Translations under genes and position numbers: made by a program
Shown: positions 16,307 through 24,865 of the stretch, piece by piece
How positions within the stretch are numbered: the stretch's first letter is position 1
Layout: each line of letters starts with the position of its first letter
Source of the DNA: Streptomyces sp. 11x1
GTDB lineage: Bacteria; Actinomycetota; Actinomycetes; Streptomycetales; Streptomycetaceae
Direction: 5' to 3'
NCBI RefSeq assembly: GCF_032598905.1
Contig: NZ_CP122458.1
Coordinates: forward strand, 558,001-622,000
DNA: 64,000 nucleotides
Notes under the pieces: model-generated
Databases searched by the model: none
What the model was told of the DNA's origin: nothing
Seen by the model: only the letters and a program-made list of their open reading frames with translations

Positions 16307-17245
16307 ATGAACGCCGTGCTCGAATGCGCCCATCTGGTCCGCCGGTTCGGGGACCGCACGGCCGTCGACGACGTCGGCCTGCGGATCGCGCCCGGCGAGA
16401 CGTACGGTCTGCTCGGGCCGAACGGCGCGGGCAAGACCACCACGATCAGGATGGTCTGCGGACTGCTGCGGCCCGATGCCGGAACCGTGCGGGTGGCCGG
16501 CCGGCCGATGACGACGGCCGCGGGACCGGCAAAGCGGCTCATCGGTTTCGTCCCGCAGGACGTGGCGCTGTACCCAGACCTCAGCGTCCGTGAGAATCTC
16601 CGCTTCTTCGGCCGACTGTACGGTCTGCGGCGCGGGCTGCTGGACCGGCGGGTGGACAGGGTCCTCGACCTCGTGGAACTGGGCGACCGGGCCGGCGACC
16701 GCGTCGACTCGCTGTCCGGCGGCATGCGCCGACGGCTCAACATCGGCGCCGGTCTGGTGCACGCGCCGACGCTCCTGGTGCTGGACGAGCCGACGGTCGG
16801 GGTCGACCCGCAGTCTCGCCACGCGATCCTCGAGAGCGTCCACCGTTTCGGCGAGGAGGGCATGGCCGTCCTCTACACCACGCACTACATGGAGGAGGCG
16901 GAACGGCTCTGCGACCGCGTCGGCGTCATCGACCGGGGCCGCCTGGTCGCCGAGGGCACACCGCGCGAACTGGTGGCACTGGTGGCCGAGCGCGACCGAG
17001 TGCGGCTGACGGCCGTCGGGGACCTGGCCGGGTACACGAACGCCTGCCGCCGGCTCTCCCGCGTCGAGGGCGCGGCACGCCGCGGTGACGTGCTCGAACT
17101 GGTCGTCAAGGACGCTCGCAGCCTGCTCCCGCAACTCCTCGACCTCGCCCACGACCTGGCCGTCGACATCCGCGGCGTGGAGATCGACGAACCGGACCTG
17201 GAGGCGGTGTTCCTCCATCTCACGGGCACCGCGCTGAGGGAGTGA
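16307..17245 (+). CDS. ABC-2 type exporter ATPase subunit
   Basis: 312 residues. Walker A GPNGAGKTT at 37-45, the Q-loop FVPQD near 81-85, signature LSGGM at 136-140, Walker B LLVLDEP at 156-162, and a switch histidine in YTTHYMEEAE. The extended C-terminus (about 220-312) is the DrrA/NatA-like accessory domain. It is followed directly by two permease genes (17252 and 18418), giving a heterodimeric exporter of the daunorubicin/Nod-factor class; the substrate is unknown. It begins 80 bp after the frameshifted USP gene and may share its promoter. Confidence 0.93.
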   Translation: MNAVLECAHLVRRFGDRTAVDDVGLRIAPGETYGLLGPNGAGKTTTIRMVCGLLRPDAGTVRVAGRPMTTAAGPAKRLIGFVPQDVALYPDLSVRENLRFFGRLYGLRRGLLDRRVDRVLDLVELGDRAGDRVDSLSGGMRRRLNIGAGLVHAPTLLVLDEPTVGVDPQSRHAILESVHRFGEEGMAVLYTTHYMEEAERLCDRVGVIDRGRLVAEGTPRELVALVAERDRVRLTAVGDLAGYTNACRRLSRVEGAARRGDVLELVVKDARSLLPQLLDLAHDLAVDIRGVEIDEPDLEAVFLHLTGTALRE

Positions 17246-17251
17246 GCCGCC

Positions 17252-18421
17252 ATGCGTGTGGTGATCGCCATCGCGGCCAAGGACCTCAGGCAGCGCCTGC
17301 GGGACCGTTCGGCGTGGGTCATCGTCTTCCTGGCGCCGGTCCTGATCTCGGCCCTGATGGCCCTGGCGTTCGGGAACAGCGGCGAGTTCCGCGCGGAGAT
17401 CGGGGTCGTCGACCTGGACCGGGGCCCCGCCGCCACGGGCCTCATCCAGGTGCTGCGGAGCCCTGAGCTGGAAGGCACCGCCCAGGTGCGGTCGTACGAC
17501 ACCGAGCGCGCGGCACGCGGGGCCGTCGACGCGGGGGACGTGCATGCCGCGATCGTCGTGCCGGCGGGGTTCAGCCAGTCGCTGCACGGCGACGGCGCGG
17601 CGCCGGTCAGGGTCCTGGGCAGCGTCGACTACGGCCTCCAGGCCCAGCTCGCGCGCGCGGTCACCGAGTCGTACGTCGCCCAGGTCAACGCGGACCGGCT
17701 CTCGGTGGCCACCGCCGTCGCCGCGGGCGCCCCGGAGGCCGACGTGCCCGAACTGGCCGCCAGAGCGGCCCTGCTGCGGCTGCCCGAGGAGGTCGGGGCA
17801 CAAGGGCTGAGCGGTGATCCGCTGAAGGTGATCAGCTACTTCGGACCCAGTATGGGCATGTTCTTCGTGCTGTTCTGCGTCGGCTTCGGCGCTCGCGGCT
17901 ACTTCGTCGAGCGTCAGCAGGGAACCCTCGACCGGATCGCCGCCGCGCCGGTCGGGCGCGGTGCGCTGCTGCTCGGCAAGTCGTTGTCGACGTTCGTCTA
18001 CAGTCTGGCCGGGCTCACCACCGTGACCCTGGTGTCCTGGCTCGCCTTCGACGCGCGGTGGGCCGATCCGGTGGGGGTCGCCGCGCTCAGTGTGGCGATG
18101 GCGGTGTGCGTGGTGTGTCTGACCGCCCTGGTCATCTCGCTCGTCCGGACCGAGGAGCAGGCACAGGGATTCGCCTCGATCCTGGTCTTCGCCCTCGTCC
18201 TGCTCGGCGGGAACTTCGTGTTCGCCGCGAACACCACGCCGACGATCCGGACCCTCGCCCTCTTCACGCCCAACGGCTGGGCACTGCGCGGCTTCACCGA
18301 CCTGGGCACCGGAGTACGCGGCTGGGACGCGGTCGGTGCCCCGCTGCTCGGCATCGCGGTGTTCTCTCTGGCCGTGGCCGCGGCGACCACGCTGATCCTG
18401 TGGCTGAGGAGGACGCCATGA
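17252..18421 (+). CDS. ABC-2 type transporter permease
   Basis: 389 residues. One helix near the N-terminus (SAWVIVFLAPVLISALMALAF), a large extracytoplasmic loop (about 45-195), then five helices starting at YFGPSMGMFFVLFCVGFGARGYF. This is the YhgE/NatB-like ABC2_membrane_3 layout. It starts 6 bp after the ATPase stop, and its TGA overlaps the ATG of the next permease (ATGA at 18418). It probably pairs with that permease. Confidence 0.9.
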   Translation: MRVVIAIAAKDLRQRLRDRSAWVIVFLAPVLISALMALAFGNSGEFRAEIGVVDLDRGPAATGLIQVLRSPELEGTAQVRSYDTERAARGAVDAGDVHAAIVVPAGFSQSLHGDGAAPVRVLGSVDYGLQAQLARAVTESYVAQVNADRLSVATAVAAGAPEADVPELAARAALLRLPEEVGAQGLSGDPLKVISYFGPSMGMFFVLFCVGFGARGYFVERQQGTLDRIAAAPVGRGALLLGKSLSTFVYSLAGLTTVTLVSWLAFDARWADPVGVAALSVAMAVCVVCLTALVISLVRTEEQAQGFASILVFALVLLGGNFVFAANTTPTIRTLALFTPNGWALRGFTDLGTGVRGWDAVGAPLLGIAVFSLAVAAATTLILWLRRTP

Positions 18422-19593
18422 CCGCACTCGCCGTGACCGGGGCCACCCTCACGCGCATGTTGCGCGACCGCACCGCGCTGTTCTTCATGGTGCTGCTGCC
18501 GGTCGCCATCATCGTGCTCATCGGGGTCACCGTCAGCGGGTTCGACCGGTTCCGGGTCGGGCTCGTCCCGGCCCACCGAACCGGCCCCGTGGCAGGCGAG
18601 TTGATGTCGGAGCTGCGGGCGGCTCCCGGGCTGCGCACCCGTGGTTACGACAGTCCGGACGACGCGCGCACCGCGCTGCGGCGCTCGGAGCTGGACGCGG
18701 TCGTCGTGATACCGGACGGTCTCGACACGGACGTGCGCGCCGGGCGGCCGGTGACCGTGCGGGTGCTGGTGGAGCCCTCGGGCAGTGCCGGGCACGGGGC
18801 CGTGTCCTCGGTGTCGGCCGTCGTCGCCGGGCACGCCGCTCGTCTGCAGGCAGCCCGGTTCGCCGCCGACGAGACCCAGGGCTCCTTCGACGACGCCCTC
18901 GCTCTCGCCCGTGGCGCCGAGCAGGCCGCGTCCCCGATCGTCGTACGCGGCGAGACCGTCGACGGCCACAGCGACTTCCTGCCGCTCGGCTACAGCTACA
19001 GCACTCCGACCATGCTGGTGCTGTTCGTGTTCATCAACGCCCTGGGAGGCGGGGCGACCATCGTGCAGACCCGTCGCACGGGTGTGTACGCCCGCGCCCT
19101 GGCCGCCCCGGTCTCCGCCCGCACGCTGGTCGCCGGCGAGACCCTCGCCCATCTGCTGCTGGCGCTGGCGCAGTCCCTGTTGATCGTCACCGTCGGCGCG
19201 CTCGCCTTCGACGTCGCCTGGGGCGATCCGGTGGCCGCCGGAGCTCTGGTCACGGTGTGGGCGCTGGTCGGCACGGGCGCCGCTCTGTTGGTCGGTGCCC
19301 TGTTCCGGACCCCGGAGCAGGTGCACGCGATCGGCCCGGCCCTCGGCATCGGGATGGGCATGCTGGGCGGCTGCATGTGGCCCCTGGCCCTCGTGCCCGA
19401 CTGGCTGCGCACCGTGGGCCACGCCGTGCCGCAGGCCTGGGCCGTCGACGCGTGGACCACCGTGCTCTCCCGGGCGGGCGACCTGTCGGCGATCCTGCCC
19501 GAACTCGCCGTCCTCGCGGCGTTCGCGACCGCCCTGCTGGTCCTGGCGGCGCTGGCCCTGCGGCACCGGCTGACGACGGGCGCGGGGACCTGA
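18418..19593 (+). CDS. ABC-2 type transporter permease (second subunit)
   Basis: 391 residues with the same topology as its upstream partner: an N-terminal helix (ALFFMVLLPVAIIVLIGVTVSGF), a long outer loop with a DXR-rich region, then about five helices from LGYSYSTPTMLVLFVFINALGGGATI. It is the last gene of the exporter operon; the next gene is convergent. Confidence 0.9.
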   Translation: MTALAVTGATLTRMLRDRTALFFMVLLPVAIIVLIGVTVSGFDRFRVGLVPAHRTGPVAGELMSELRAAPGLRTRGYDSPDDARTALRRSELDAVVVIPDGLDTDVRAGRPVTVRVLVEPSGSAGHGAVSSVSAVVAGHAARLQAARFAADETQGSFDDALALARGAEQAASPIVVRGETVDGHSDFLPLGYSYSTPTMLVLFVFINALGGGATIVQTRRTGVYARALAAPVSARTLVAGETLAHLLLALAQSLLIVTVGALAFDVAWGDPVAAGALVTVWALVGTGAALLVGALFRTPEQVHAIGPALGIGMGMLGGCMWPLALVPDWLRTVGHAVPQAWAVDAWTTVLSRAGDLSAILPELAVLAAFATALLVLAALALRHRLTTGAGT

Positions 19594-19661
19594 CCGGCAC
19601 AGGGCCCACGCAGGGCCGGCCTCGCGGGCCAGGCAGCCGGTCGGGCGAGGGGGCGGCACCC

Positions 19662-20672
19662 TCAAGTGATGTCGAGGACGTCCCTGACGGGGCGGCGGGG
19701 CGTGGCCGGGCCGTGCGGGCCGTAGCCGAGACGCAGCACCATCTGGACGTACCCCCGCCCGGAGACCGGGTCGCGGGCGAGTGTGCGCAGGTCGTCGTTC
19801 TCCAGCGGGTGGGAGGTCAGCGCGCCGGCCAGTCCGGCTGTCGTGGCCTCCAGCAGGACGTGTTCCAGCGCCTGCCCGGCGCGCAGCCAGTCGAGGAGCC
19901 CGTCACCGCGGGTGTACAGCAGGGCCAGGTGGGGGCTGCTCTCGAAGGCGGTGCTGCCACGGTCGGCCACCGGCCGTCGCCCCGCGAAGTCACGCAGCGG
20001 TGCCCGGCCGTCCCGGCGGCGCGGGCCGAACGCGTACTCGGGTACGCCGTCGGTGGCGATGTCGGCCTCGGGGCCGAGCCGGGTCCAGCGCTCCAGGTCC
20101 TCGCGGCCTCCGGGGTCCAGGATGTCGCGGCTCTCGGCGTCCCGGACCAGCTCCAGGACGGTGTCGAGGTGCCAGGCACCGGGGAACGTGAGCTCGGCGT
20201 CCTCCCGGGCGGCGGCCACCCGCAGCCGCGACCGCACGTCCTCGGGGACGTCCCGGTCGTCGAAGGGGTAGCGGCTGGTGTGTCGCCGGCGGATGGCGGG
20301 GTACAGCCGGGCCAGATCCTGCTCGTCCGCTGTCGGCCCCCTGTGGTCCGCCGGGTGCGCGGCGGCCAGCTGGACGGCGGCCAGCAGCCGGGGGTCGCCC
20401 GGGTCGGGCAGCAGCCGGACCAGCGGGGACAGGCCCGCGTGCACCGCGGCGACGCGGAGGTTGAACAGCGCCGCCCCGCAGCCGATGTGCAGTGCCCGAT
20501 GGGTGGGGTCGGTGCGGCGCATGGCCCGGTCGAGGTCGGCGCGCAGCAGCAGGACGCGCTCGTCGGTCACGAAGTGGAAGCGCCAGGGCTGCGCGTTGTG
20601 CATGGACGGGGCGGCCGTGGCGTCGGCCACGAGATCGGTCACCGTCTTCGTGTCCAGCTCTCGCGTGGTCAT
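19662..20672 (-). CDS. Acg-type putative nitroreductase (paralogue)
   Basis: 336 residues from ATG 20672 (GGGAGGT 6 bases upstream). It shares TVTDLVADATAAPSMHNAQPWRFHF, LHIGCGAALFNLRVAAVHAG, LDWLRAGQALEHVLLEATTAGLAGAL and YVQMVLRLGYGP with the protein at 12613-13608. Family behaviour is as for that entry: nitroreductase fold, DosR-regulated in mycobacteria. Its promoter region has three 18-bp tandem repeats (20708-20761) and two regulon palindromes (20781-20814), shared with the divergent phosphoribosyltransferase fusion. Confidence 0.9.
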   Translation of the reverse strand: MTTRELDTKTVTDLVADATAAPSMHNAQPWRFHFVTDERVLLLRADLDRAMRRTDPTHRALHIGCGAALFNLRVAAVHAGLSPLVRLLPDPGDPRLLAAVQLAAAHPADHRGPTADEQDLARLYPAIRRRHTSRYPFDDRDVPEDVRSRLRVAAAREDAELTFPGAWHLDTVLELVRDAESRDILDPGGREDLERWTRLGPEADIATDGVPEYAFGPRRRDGRAPLRDFAGRRPVADRGSTAFESSPHLALLYTRGDGLLDWLRAGQALEHVLLEATTAGLAGALTSHPLENDDLRTLARDPVSGRGYVQMVLRLGYGPHGPATPRRPVRDVLDIT

Positions 20673-20707
20673 CGCAACCTCCCGGCGAGACAGTCCGGTA
20701 TCCGCTC

Positions 20708-20761
20708 CACGAAAAGTCTGCGGCGCGTGAAAAATTCGCGGCCCATGAAAAGTCTGCGGCG
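20708..20761. repeat. Three tandem 18-bp repeats in the nitroreductase promoter region
   Basis: Units at 20708-20725, 20726-20743 and 20744-20761 share the core TGAAAAGTCTGCGGC. The first and third differ at one base; the middle unit has diverged (AAATTCGCGGCC). They lie 36-89 bp upstream of the leftward start and are locally AT-rich. The 18-bp phase is close to two helical turns, so regulator binding is possible. Confidence 0.7.
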
Positions 20762-20780
20762 GTGGCGCCGGAACCGCGAG

Positions 20781-20814
20781 GGACCGTCCGGCCCTCACCT
20801 GGGCCGAAGGCCCC
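20781..20814. promoter_or_regulatory. Tandem putative OsdR-type operators (nitroreductase / PRT-hydrolase)
   Basis: GGACCGTCCGGCCC (20781-20794) and GGGCCGAAGGCCCC (20801-20814) are 20 bp apart. They are 109 bp from each of the two divergent starts (20672 and 20924). Confidence 0.6.
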
Positions 20815-20923
20815 TCGCGCGCTCGCGCCACGACGCGGTGCAATGGGGGGAACGACAGGAGGCGCCTTTCTTCCGACACCGACTCCCCCGCTTCGTCGCG
20901 GTGGGCGCACGAGGAGGTGGCGT

Positions 20924-22363
20924 ATGCCCTTCGACGACCGTACGGACGCCGGACGCCGACTGGCCCGACGTCTCGGGCAGCTGCGCGACGAGGACGTCGT
21001 GGTCCTGGGACTGCCTCGGGGCGGCGTACCGGTCGCGTACGAGGTGGCCGGAGCACTGGAGGCACCGCTGGACGTGCTGGTGGTGCGCAAGCTGGGGGTG
21101 CCGTGGCAGCCGGAGCTGGCCTTCGGCGCCATCGGCGAGCACGGGGTCCGTGTCCTCAACCAGGACGTGATCGACAGCTGCGGGCTGCGGGACGAGGAGC
21201 TGGCCGACGTCGAGCGCGCCGAACGGGCGGAGCTGGGGCGGCGTGTGGCCCGTTACCGGTCCGGGCGTGCCCGTGTGTCCCTGGCGGGTTGCACCGCGCT
21301 GGTCGTGGACGACGGGCTGGCCACCGGCGCCACGGCCGAGGCGGCCTGCCGGGTGGTGCGGGGCCAGGGCGCGACGCGGGTCGTCCTCGCCGTCCCGGTG
21401 GGATCGGTGGAGGCCGTCGCCCGGCTGAGCGCGGTGACCGATCACGTCGTCTGCCTGGAGACGGTGGCAGACCTGGGCTCGGTCGGCGCGTGGTACCGCG
21501 ACTTCACGCAGACGCGCGACTCCGAGGTGATCGATCTCCTCACTCGTGCCACCCCGACCCAGACGCCGCCTCCCGCCCCCGGCGCTGTCCTGTTCGAACC
21601 GTCGCGTCCGGGCCGACGGACAGATGTCCCGGTGGGCCGGGCCGGGGCCGGGGTGAGGTCCACGGGCGTGTCCCGGCGCCCGTCCCCGGCCCGGCGGTCG
21701 GAGGGGCCCGTGGTCCGCGAGGTGCGGGTGCCCGCCGGACACGTACGGCTGCCCGCTCGGCTGGTGCTGCCCGACGCGGCCCCGGTGGTGGTCGTCTTCG
21801 CGCACGGCAGCGGCAGCGGCAGGCACAGTCCGCGCAATCGGTACGTCGCCGACGTCCTCGACCGGGCGGGCCTGGGCACCCTGCTGCTCGATCTGCTCAC
21901 GGCGGAGGAGGAGGGCGACCGCCGCAATGTCTTCGACGTCGCACTGCTGGCCGACCGGCTGCACGCCGCCACCACCTGGCTGCATGCGGGAACCGGGCTG
22001 CCGGTGGCCTTTTTCGGTGCCAGCACCGGAGCCGCGGCCGCCCTGGAGGCCGCCGCCGCGCCGGGGGCCGACATCCGCGCGATCGTCTCCCGGGGCGGGC
22101 GCCCCGACCTGGCGACCCCCGCGGCTCTGGCGCGGGTGCGGGCCCCGACCCTCTTCGTCGTGGGGAGTCTGGACTCCATGGTGCTCAGCCTCAACCGTCT
22201 CGCCGCCGACCGGCTCCGCTGTGAACACCGGCTCGCCGTCGTGCCCGGCGCCACCCATCTGTTCGAGGAACCGGGGACCCTGGCCATGGCGGCCGAACTG
22301 GCCCGCGACTGGTTCACCACCCACCTCGCCAGGCCGGACACCGGGCACCGCCGCCCGGCCTGA
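20924..22363 (+). CDS. Phosphoribosyltransferase fused to a dienelactone-hydrolase-like alpha/beta hydrolase
   Basis: 479 residues; GAGGAGG precedes ATG 20924. Residues about 1-215 are a type I phosphoribosyltransferase with the PRPP loop LVVDDGLATGATA (126-138). After a proline-rich linker (about 210-260), residues 265-470 form an alpha/beta hydrolase with nucleophile S367 (GASTG), acid D417 (GSLDS) and H445 (ATHLF), plus VVFAHGSGSGRHSPRN as the oxyanion segment. The same fusion occurs in the mycobacterial DosR regulon (Rv0571c type). The reaction is unknown in either organism as far as I know. It shares palindromes with the divergent nitroreductase. Confidence 0.9.
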   Translation: MPFDDRTDAGRRLARRLGQLRDEDVVVLGLPRGGVPVAYEVAGALEAPLDVLVVRKLGVPWQPELAFGAIGEHGVRVLNQDVIDSCGLRDEELADVERAERAELGRRVARYRSGRARVSLAGCTALVVDDGLATGATAEAACRVVRGQGATRVVLAVPVGSVEAVARLSAVTDHVVCLETVADLGSVGAWYRDFTQTRDSEVIDLLTRATPTQTPPPAPGAVLFEPSRPGRRTDVPVGRAGAGVRSTGVSRRPSPARRSEGPVVREVRVPAGHVRLPARLVLPDAAPVVVVFAHGSGSGRHSPRNRYVADVLDRAGLGTLLLDLLTAEEEGDRRNVFDVALLADRLHAATTWLHAGTGLPVAFFGASTGAAAALEAAAAPGADIRAIVSRGGRPDLATPAALARVRAPTLFVVGSLDSMVLSLNRLAADRLRCEHRLAVVPGATHLFEEPGTLAMAAELARDWFTTHLARPDTGHRRPA

Positions 22364-22532
22364 GCACGGCTGGACACGCGCGCCGCCGAGCCGACCGCTG
22401 CCGTCGCCGCCCGGCGGGGCGGGACGACACCCGCCCGGCAGCCACGGCCCGTACCCGGGCCCGTCACCCCACCCGGGCAAGAGCCCCACGTACGGGCCCG
22501 GTTCACCCGTCGCGGTCGAGGCGTGGCGGCAG

Positions 22533-22567
22533 GGGCCCAGCGTCCCGGGACCAGGGCCGGTGGGCCC
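22533..22567. promoter_or_regulatory. Tandem putative OsdR-type operators in the long gap
   Basis: GGGCCCAGCGTCCC (22533-22546) and GGGCCGGTGGGCCC (22554-22567) are 21 bp apart. No start codon lies at the usual distance. Confidence 0.5.
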
Positions 22568-22836
22568 TGCGGCCGCGACGTCGAGGGGCCGAGACTGTAA
22601 TCGGGCACGAACGTCACGGGTGACTTGCCGCCACCCGCCTCCACTGGAGGGCCTTCGTGCCGGGGACCGCTTTCGGGCGAGGCGGTGGCCGCGCGTGGAT
22701 CGTCGGCCGGCGTGCCCGTGAGCAATGGCTCACCCCGGCGGGCACGTCCCCACAGGCCCTCACCCCCCAGGGGGTGGGGGCCTGCCCGCGCCTCCCGCGG
22801 CCGGTGGTCGCGAAGAGGGACGGACGGCACCGGTCG

Positions 22837-22870
22837 TGCCCGTTCGGCCCGTTCCGGGACCGTTGCCCGC
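22837..22870. promoter_or_regulatory. Tandem putative OsdR-type operators upstream of OsmC
   Basis: TGCCCGTTCGGCCC (22837-22850) and a weaker GGACCGTTGCCCGC (22857-22870) are 20 bp apart. The first ends 69 bp before ATG 22920. Confidence 0.55.
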
Positions 22871-22919
22871 GCGGTCCCCTGAAGGGGAGACGAGGTCCAC
22901 CCGACGAGGAGGTCCGGTC

Positions 22920-23372
22920 ATGACCGGCACCGCAGCACGGACGGCCACCGCTCCCGGCGCCCCGGAGGCGCAGGTGCACCATCTCGACGTCACCCACGTC
23001 CACCAGGACGCCTACGCGGTCGACATCCGCGGTCACCGGATCATGGTCGACCAGCCCACGGAGGCGGGCGGCACGGACACCGCGCCGACGCCGACCGAAC
23101 TCTTCGCCGCCTCCCTGGCCACCTGCGTCGCCTTCTACGCCGGCCGGTACCTCAGGAGGCACGGCCTGAGCCACGCCGGGCTGCGGGTCCACGCGGAATT
23201 CGTCATGGCACCTGACCGGCCGGCCCGCGTCGGCGCCGTCCGCATCGTCATCGGTCTGCCGCCGGTGTTGTCCGAGCAGCGGCGGGCCGCCCTGCTGGCC
23301 GTCGCCTCCCACTGCACCGTCCACAACACGTTGCGTGAACCTCCGGAGATCCGCCTGGAGCTGGAGTCCTGA
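22920..23372 (+). CDS. OsmC/Ohr family peroxiredoxin-like protein
   Basis: 150 residues; GAGGAGGT lies just before ATG 22920. The two redox cysteines of the family are present: C69 in AASLATCVAFYAGRYL and C132 in ASHCTVHNTLREPPEI. OsmC proteins reduce organic hydroperoxides using the first cysteine as peroxidatic residue, in the cytoplasm, with dihydrolipoyl or thiol reductants. It follows a promoter region with regulon palindromes and precedes the DUF1876 gene. Confidence 0.92.
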   Translation: MTGTAARTATAPGAPEAQVHHLDVTHVHQDAYAVDIRGHRIMVDQPTEAGGTDTAPTPTELFAASLATCVAFYAGRYLRRHGLSHAGLRVHAEFVMAPDRPARVGAVRIVIGLPPVLSEQRRAALLAVASHCTVHNTLREPPEIRLELES

Positions 23373-23394
23373 ACGCGCGGCTCCGTGAAGGCCG

Positions 23395-23408
23395 GGGCCG
23401 ACGGGCCC
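23395..23408. promoter_or_regulatory. Putative OsdR-type operator upstream of the DUF1876 gene
   Basis: GGGCCGACGGGCCC, perfectly symmetric in its outer five bases, ends 59 bp before the GTG at 23468. Confidence 0.6.
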
Positions 23409-23467
23409 TGGACCGACCCTCGGGACCGGCGCACGCTGAGAAGTGGAAGACGAGGAGCGGGACGGAA

Positions 23468-23734
23468 GTGATCATGATGGAAGCCAAGCGGTGGACCGTC
23501 CAGATCTACATCAGCGAAGAGGGTGACGAGACGCACGCGCGTGCCGTCCTGGGCACGCGGGACACCGCGCACCTCACCGGCAGGGGGGTGGCCCGGCGCA
23601 ACCCGATCGACCGCCCCATTCCGGAGATCGGCGACGAACTCGCCGCGAGCCGTGCCCTGGAGGACCTGGCCATCCGCCTCCACGATGTCGCGTCCGACGA
23701 CATCGTTCAGCTCACCGGCCCTGTCCAGGCGTGA
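23468..23734 (+). CDS. DUF1876 small stress protein (Rv1738-like)
   Basis: 88 residues from GTG 23468 (GAGGAG about 9 bases upstream; ATGs at 23474 and 23477 are alternatives). The fold-defining text is KRWTVQIYISEEGDETHARAVL, then GRGVARRNPIDRPIPEIGDELAASRALEDLAIRL. The family is small and actinobacterial. The mycobacterial member Rv1738 is strongly induced under hypoxia by DosR and has been likened structurally to ribosome hibernation factors, so a role in silencing translation is plausible but unproven. Confidence 0.88.
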   Translation: MIMMEAKRWTVQIYISEEGDETHARAVLGTRDTAHLTGRGVARRNPIDRPIPEIGDELAASRALEDLAIRLHDVASDDIVQLTGPVQA

Positions 23735-23851
23735 GAGCGAACCGTGGGCCCGGGGTGGGCGGCCGGGGCCCTCCGAGGCGGTCGCCCCGGAGCAGTCGCC
23801 ACCCGACGGCAGGGTGAGGGAGTCGCTCCCGCCGGGCGGCCCGGCGGCAAG

Positions 23852-23865
23852 GGGCCGTTGGGCCG
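23852..23865. promoter_or_regulatory. Putative OsdR-type operator upstream of a single-domain USP
   Basis: GGGCCGTTGGGCCG, imperfect in its right half, ends 80 bp before ATG 23946. Confidence 0.45.
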
Positions 23866-23945
23866 CCCGGACGGGTCCCCCGGCCCACGTCCCGCGGCGT
23901 CGGTGAGTGGCACGGTGGGACCAGAGACCGTCCAGGGAGGCCGTC

Positions 23946-24458
23946 ATGCCGGACCCGACCGCCGGGAACCGTATCGTCGTCGGCGTCGACGGATCCGACG
24001 CGTCCGTGGCCGCGCTGCGGTGGGCCGTACGGCAGGCCCACGCCCAGCGCGCGGACGTCGTCGCCGTCCACGCCTGGGAGACCGCCGGCTCCGCGCTCGC
24101 CCCCTACGCTCCGGCGTCGGCCCACCCGGACGCCGCCGAGGAACGCCTTCGGGCCGCGCGGTTGCTCGCGGGAACAGTGCGCCGGGCCCTCGGCCCGCGC
24201 TTCGACGGCGCCGTGCGCGCCGTCGTGGTGGAGGGGTCGCCCGCGCGGGTCCTGCTGAAGCACGCCCGCGGCGCGCAACTGCTCGCCCTGGGGCGCGGCG
24301 ACCACCACGAGTACGGACACCCCGCTGTCGGCGCGGTCGCCCGTGACTGTCTGCGGCACGCCACGGTCCCGGTCGTCACGGTGCCCGTCCCCGAACGGCA
24401 CGCCTCACCCCCGGACCCCTCCGGGACGCCGCCCTTCGCCGGACGTGGGGCCGCGTAG
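23946..24458 (+). CDS. Universal stress protein, single UspA domain
   Basis: 170 residues; AGGGAGG precedes ATG 23946. It opens RIVVGVDGSDASVAALRWAVRQAHAQRADVVAVHAWE. The C-terminal loop reads LLALGRGDHHEYGHPAVGAVARDCLRHATVPVVTVPV, a variant of the ATP loop (G-x2-G-x9-G) with an unusual HHE stretch. A disordered Pro-rich tail ends the protein. It is the only single-domain USP in the window. Confidence 0.9.
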   Translation: MPDPTAGNRIVVGVDGSDASVAALRWAVRQAHAQRADVVAVHAWETAGSALAPYAPASAHPDAAEERLRAARLLAGTVRRALGPRFDGAVRAVVVEGSPARVLLKHARGAQLLALGRGDHHEYGHPAVGAVARDCLRHATVPVVTVPVPERHASPPDPSGTPPFAGRGAA

Positions 24459-24720
24459 GCGCACGGCGGCGGGGTGTTGGCGTCCGTGCGCCGGGCGCTC
24501 GGTCGGCGGCGGAGGTTGCCTCGGGCCCCCGCGCACGCGCGGCGGTCGTACGACGAGCGTGTCGAACCCGCACGGTCAGGACGAGGGTGAGACCCGCGGC
24601 CACGACCGGCAGAAGGGCCGTCGACCCCCTGGTGCTCTCGTACGTCCCTCGGCCATCGCCCGGACGGCCGCGGTGCCTTCCCGGCCCGCGAGCCGTGCCG
24701 GCACCGGCGCGGCGGTTCTT

Positions 24721-24754
24721 GGGACGTTCGGCCGGGGCCGGTCCCGGACGGTCC
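24721..24754. promoter_or_regulatory. Tandem putative OsdR-type operators upstream of a 51-residue ORF
   Basis: An imperfect GGGACGTTCGGCCG (24721-24734) and GTCCCGGACGGTCC (24741-24754) are 20 bp apart. The second ends 111 bp before ATG 24866. Confidence 0.45.
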
Positions 24755-24865
24755 TTCGTTCGGACCGGTCGCCCCGTTCCCGTACGGGCGACGCCGGACG
24801 AAGCTCGTCGGGCGGGCCGGACCGCGGAGGGCGGCGGACCGCGGAACGCATGGGAGGCGGCGCTC

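Larger units (their letters stand above)
22364..22919. other. Long non-coding gap with two pairs of regulon palindromes
   Basis: 556 bp between the PRT-hydrolase stop and the OsmC start. I see no convincing gene: no frame here combines a ribosome binding site with family-like protein. It holds two palindrome pairs (22533-22567 and 22837-22870). The first pair is more than 350 bp from the OsmC start, too far for an ordinary activator site, so a small RNA or an unseen short gene between the pairs is possible. Confidence 0.5.

Noticed and set aside
15695..18430. Long minus-strand frame opposite the ABC exporter
   Set aside because: No family features; the plus strand carries intact Walker motifs, permease helices and coupled starts.
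22725..22919. N-terminal extension of the OsmC protein
   Set aside because: The added text is unlike OsmC proteins and contains the palindromes; ATG 22920 has an ideal ribosome binding site.
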